In this document: piece after piece, positions 63,902 through 64,000 of the stretch
How the letters are laid out: every line of letters starts with the position of its first letter
Position numbering within the stretch: position 1 is the first letter of the stretch
Source: Streptomyces malachitofuscus
GTDB taxonomy: Bacteria; Actinomycetota; Actinomycetes; Streptomycetales; Streptomycetaceae
Direction of reading: 5' to 3'
Length of the DNA stretch: 64,000 nt
Assembly: GCF_014650055.1 (NCBI RefSeq)
Contig: NZ_BMUF01000001.1
Location: forward strand, 558,001 to 622,000
Notes under the pieces: generated by a model
The model's database searches: none
Told to the model about the DNA's origin: nothing
The model's input: only the letters and a program-made list of their open reading frames with translations
Translations under genes and position numbers: made by a program

Positions 63902-64000
63902 AGGTCCGCTGGTCGGAGGGGCCGCCCGGGCACCCCGGCCAGGTGGCCGGCGGTCCCAGGAAGGTCCGAGGAAGGTCCCGGGCAGGTCTCCGGAAGATCT

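Overview
The window is chromosomal DNA from a high-GC actinomycete, almost certainly a Streptomyces. Support comes from the strong GC bias at third codon positions, the conservon (cvnABCD) operon, the XRE/DUF397/ATP-binding regulator trio, the actinobacterial E2/E1 fusion 2-oxoglutarate dehydrogenase, a ClgR box plus a HAIR element in front of lon, and the tRNA-Arg - nrtL - lysA order. From memory, the gene order matches the core region of S. coelicolor around SCO5258 to SCO5353. That synteny is recollection and was not checked.

Layout. 0-9 kb: the end of a methyltransferase gene, a polar amino-acid ABC importer, NADP-type malic enzyme, a quinone-type oxidoreductase, a small HTH/Clp-N operon under two inverted repeats, and a PadR/DUF4097 operon. 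9-19 kb: Kgd, an OmpR/EnvZ-type two-component system, a spermidine-synthase-like protein, Lon with two stress operators, and a secreted GH25 lysozyme. 19-31 kb: a MarR regulator, a PP2C-like protein, a conservon followed by a styrene-monooxygenase-like flavoprotein, a secreted NlpC/P60 hydrolase, and an AurF-like diiron gene with a TetR gene. 31-38 kb: a DUF3291 protein, a class B PBP/FtsW-RodA pair, a secreted SH3 protein, a Tyr phosphatase, a NERD protein, and divergent NHEJ genes (LigD-type polymerase and Ku). 38-49 kb: a repeat-rich gap, a lone ketosynthase with an extra N-terminal domain, a PBP whose transpeptidase half has decayed, two divergent sigma-factor genes, a NarL two-component system with a CPBP protease, and a frameshifted remnant. 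49-53 kb: a sugar ABC importer and a methyltransferase.

53.3-60.6 kb is an accessory block. It holds an unusual HExxH protein with four propeller-like repeats and an Ig-like domain, a VapBC-type toxin-antitoxin pair, a 2TM SLATT/DUF4231 protein with two TTA codons, an XRE/DUF397 pair with a frameshifted ATPase partner, an NTF2-like/HxlR pair, and a hypothetical gene. It lies against the 3' end of a tRNA-Arg(CCG), a typical integration position, but no integrase or flanking repeat was found. After the tRNA the core resumes with a lone receiver protein, NrtL (an ArgS paralogue lacking the catalytic core) and LysA.

The most unusual items are the HExxH/propeller protein at 53545-55188, the self-overlapping operator/promoter with a leaderless start at 5935-5981, the degenerate class A PBP at 41256-42983, and a structured non-coding stretch with its own promoter at 60246-60485.
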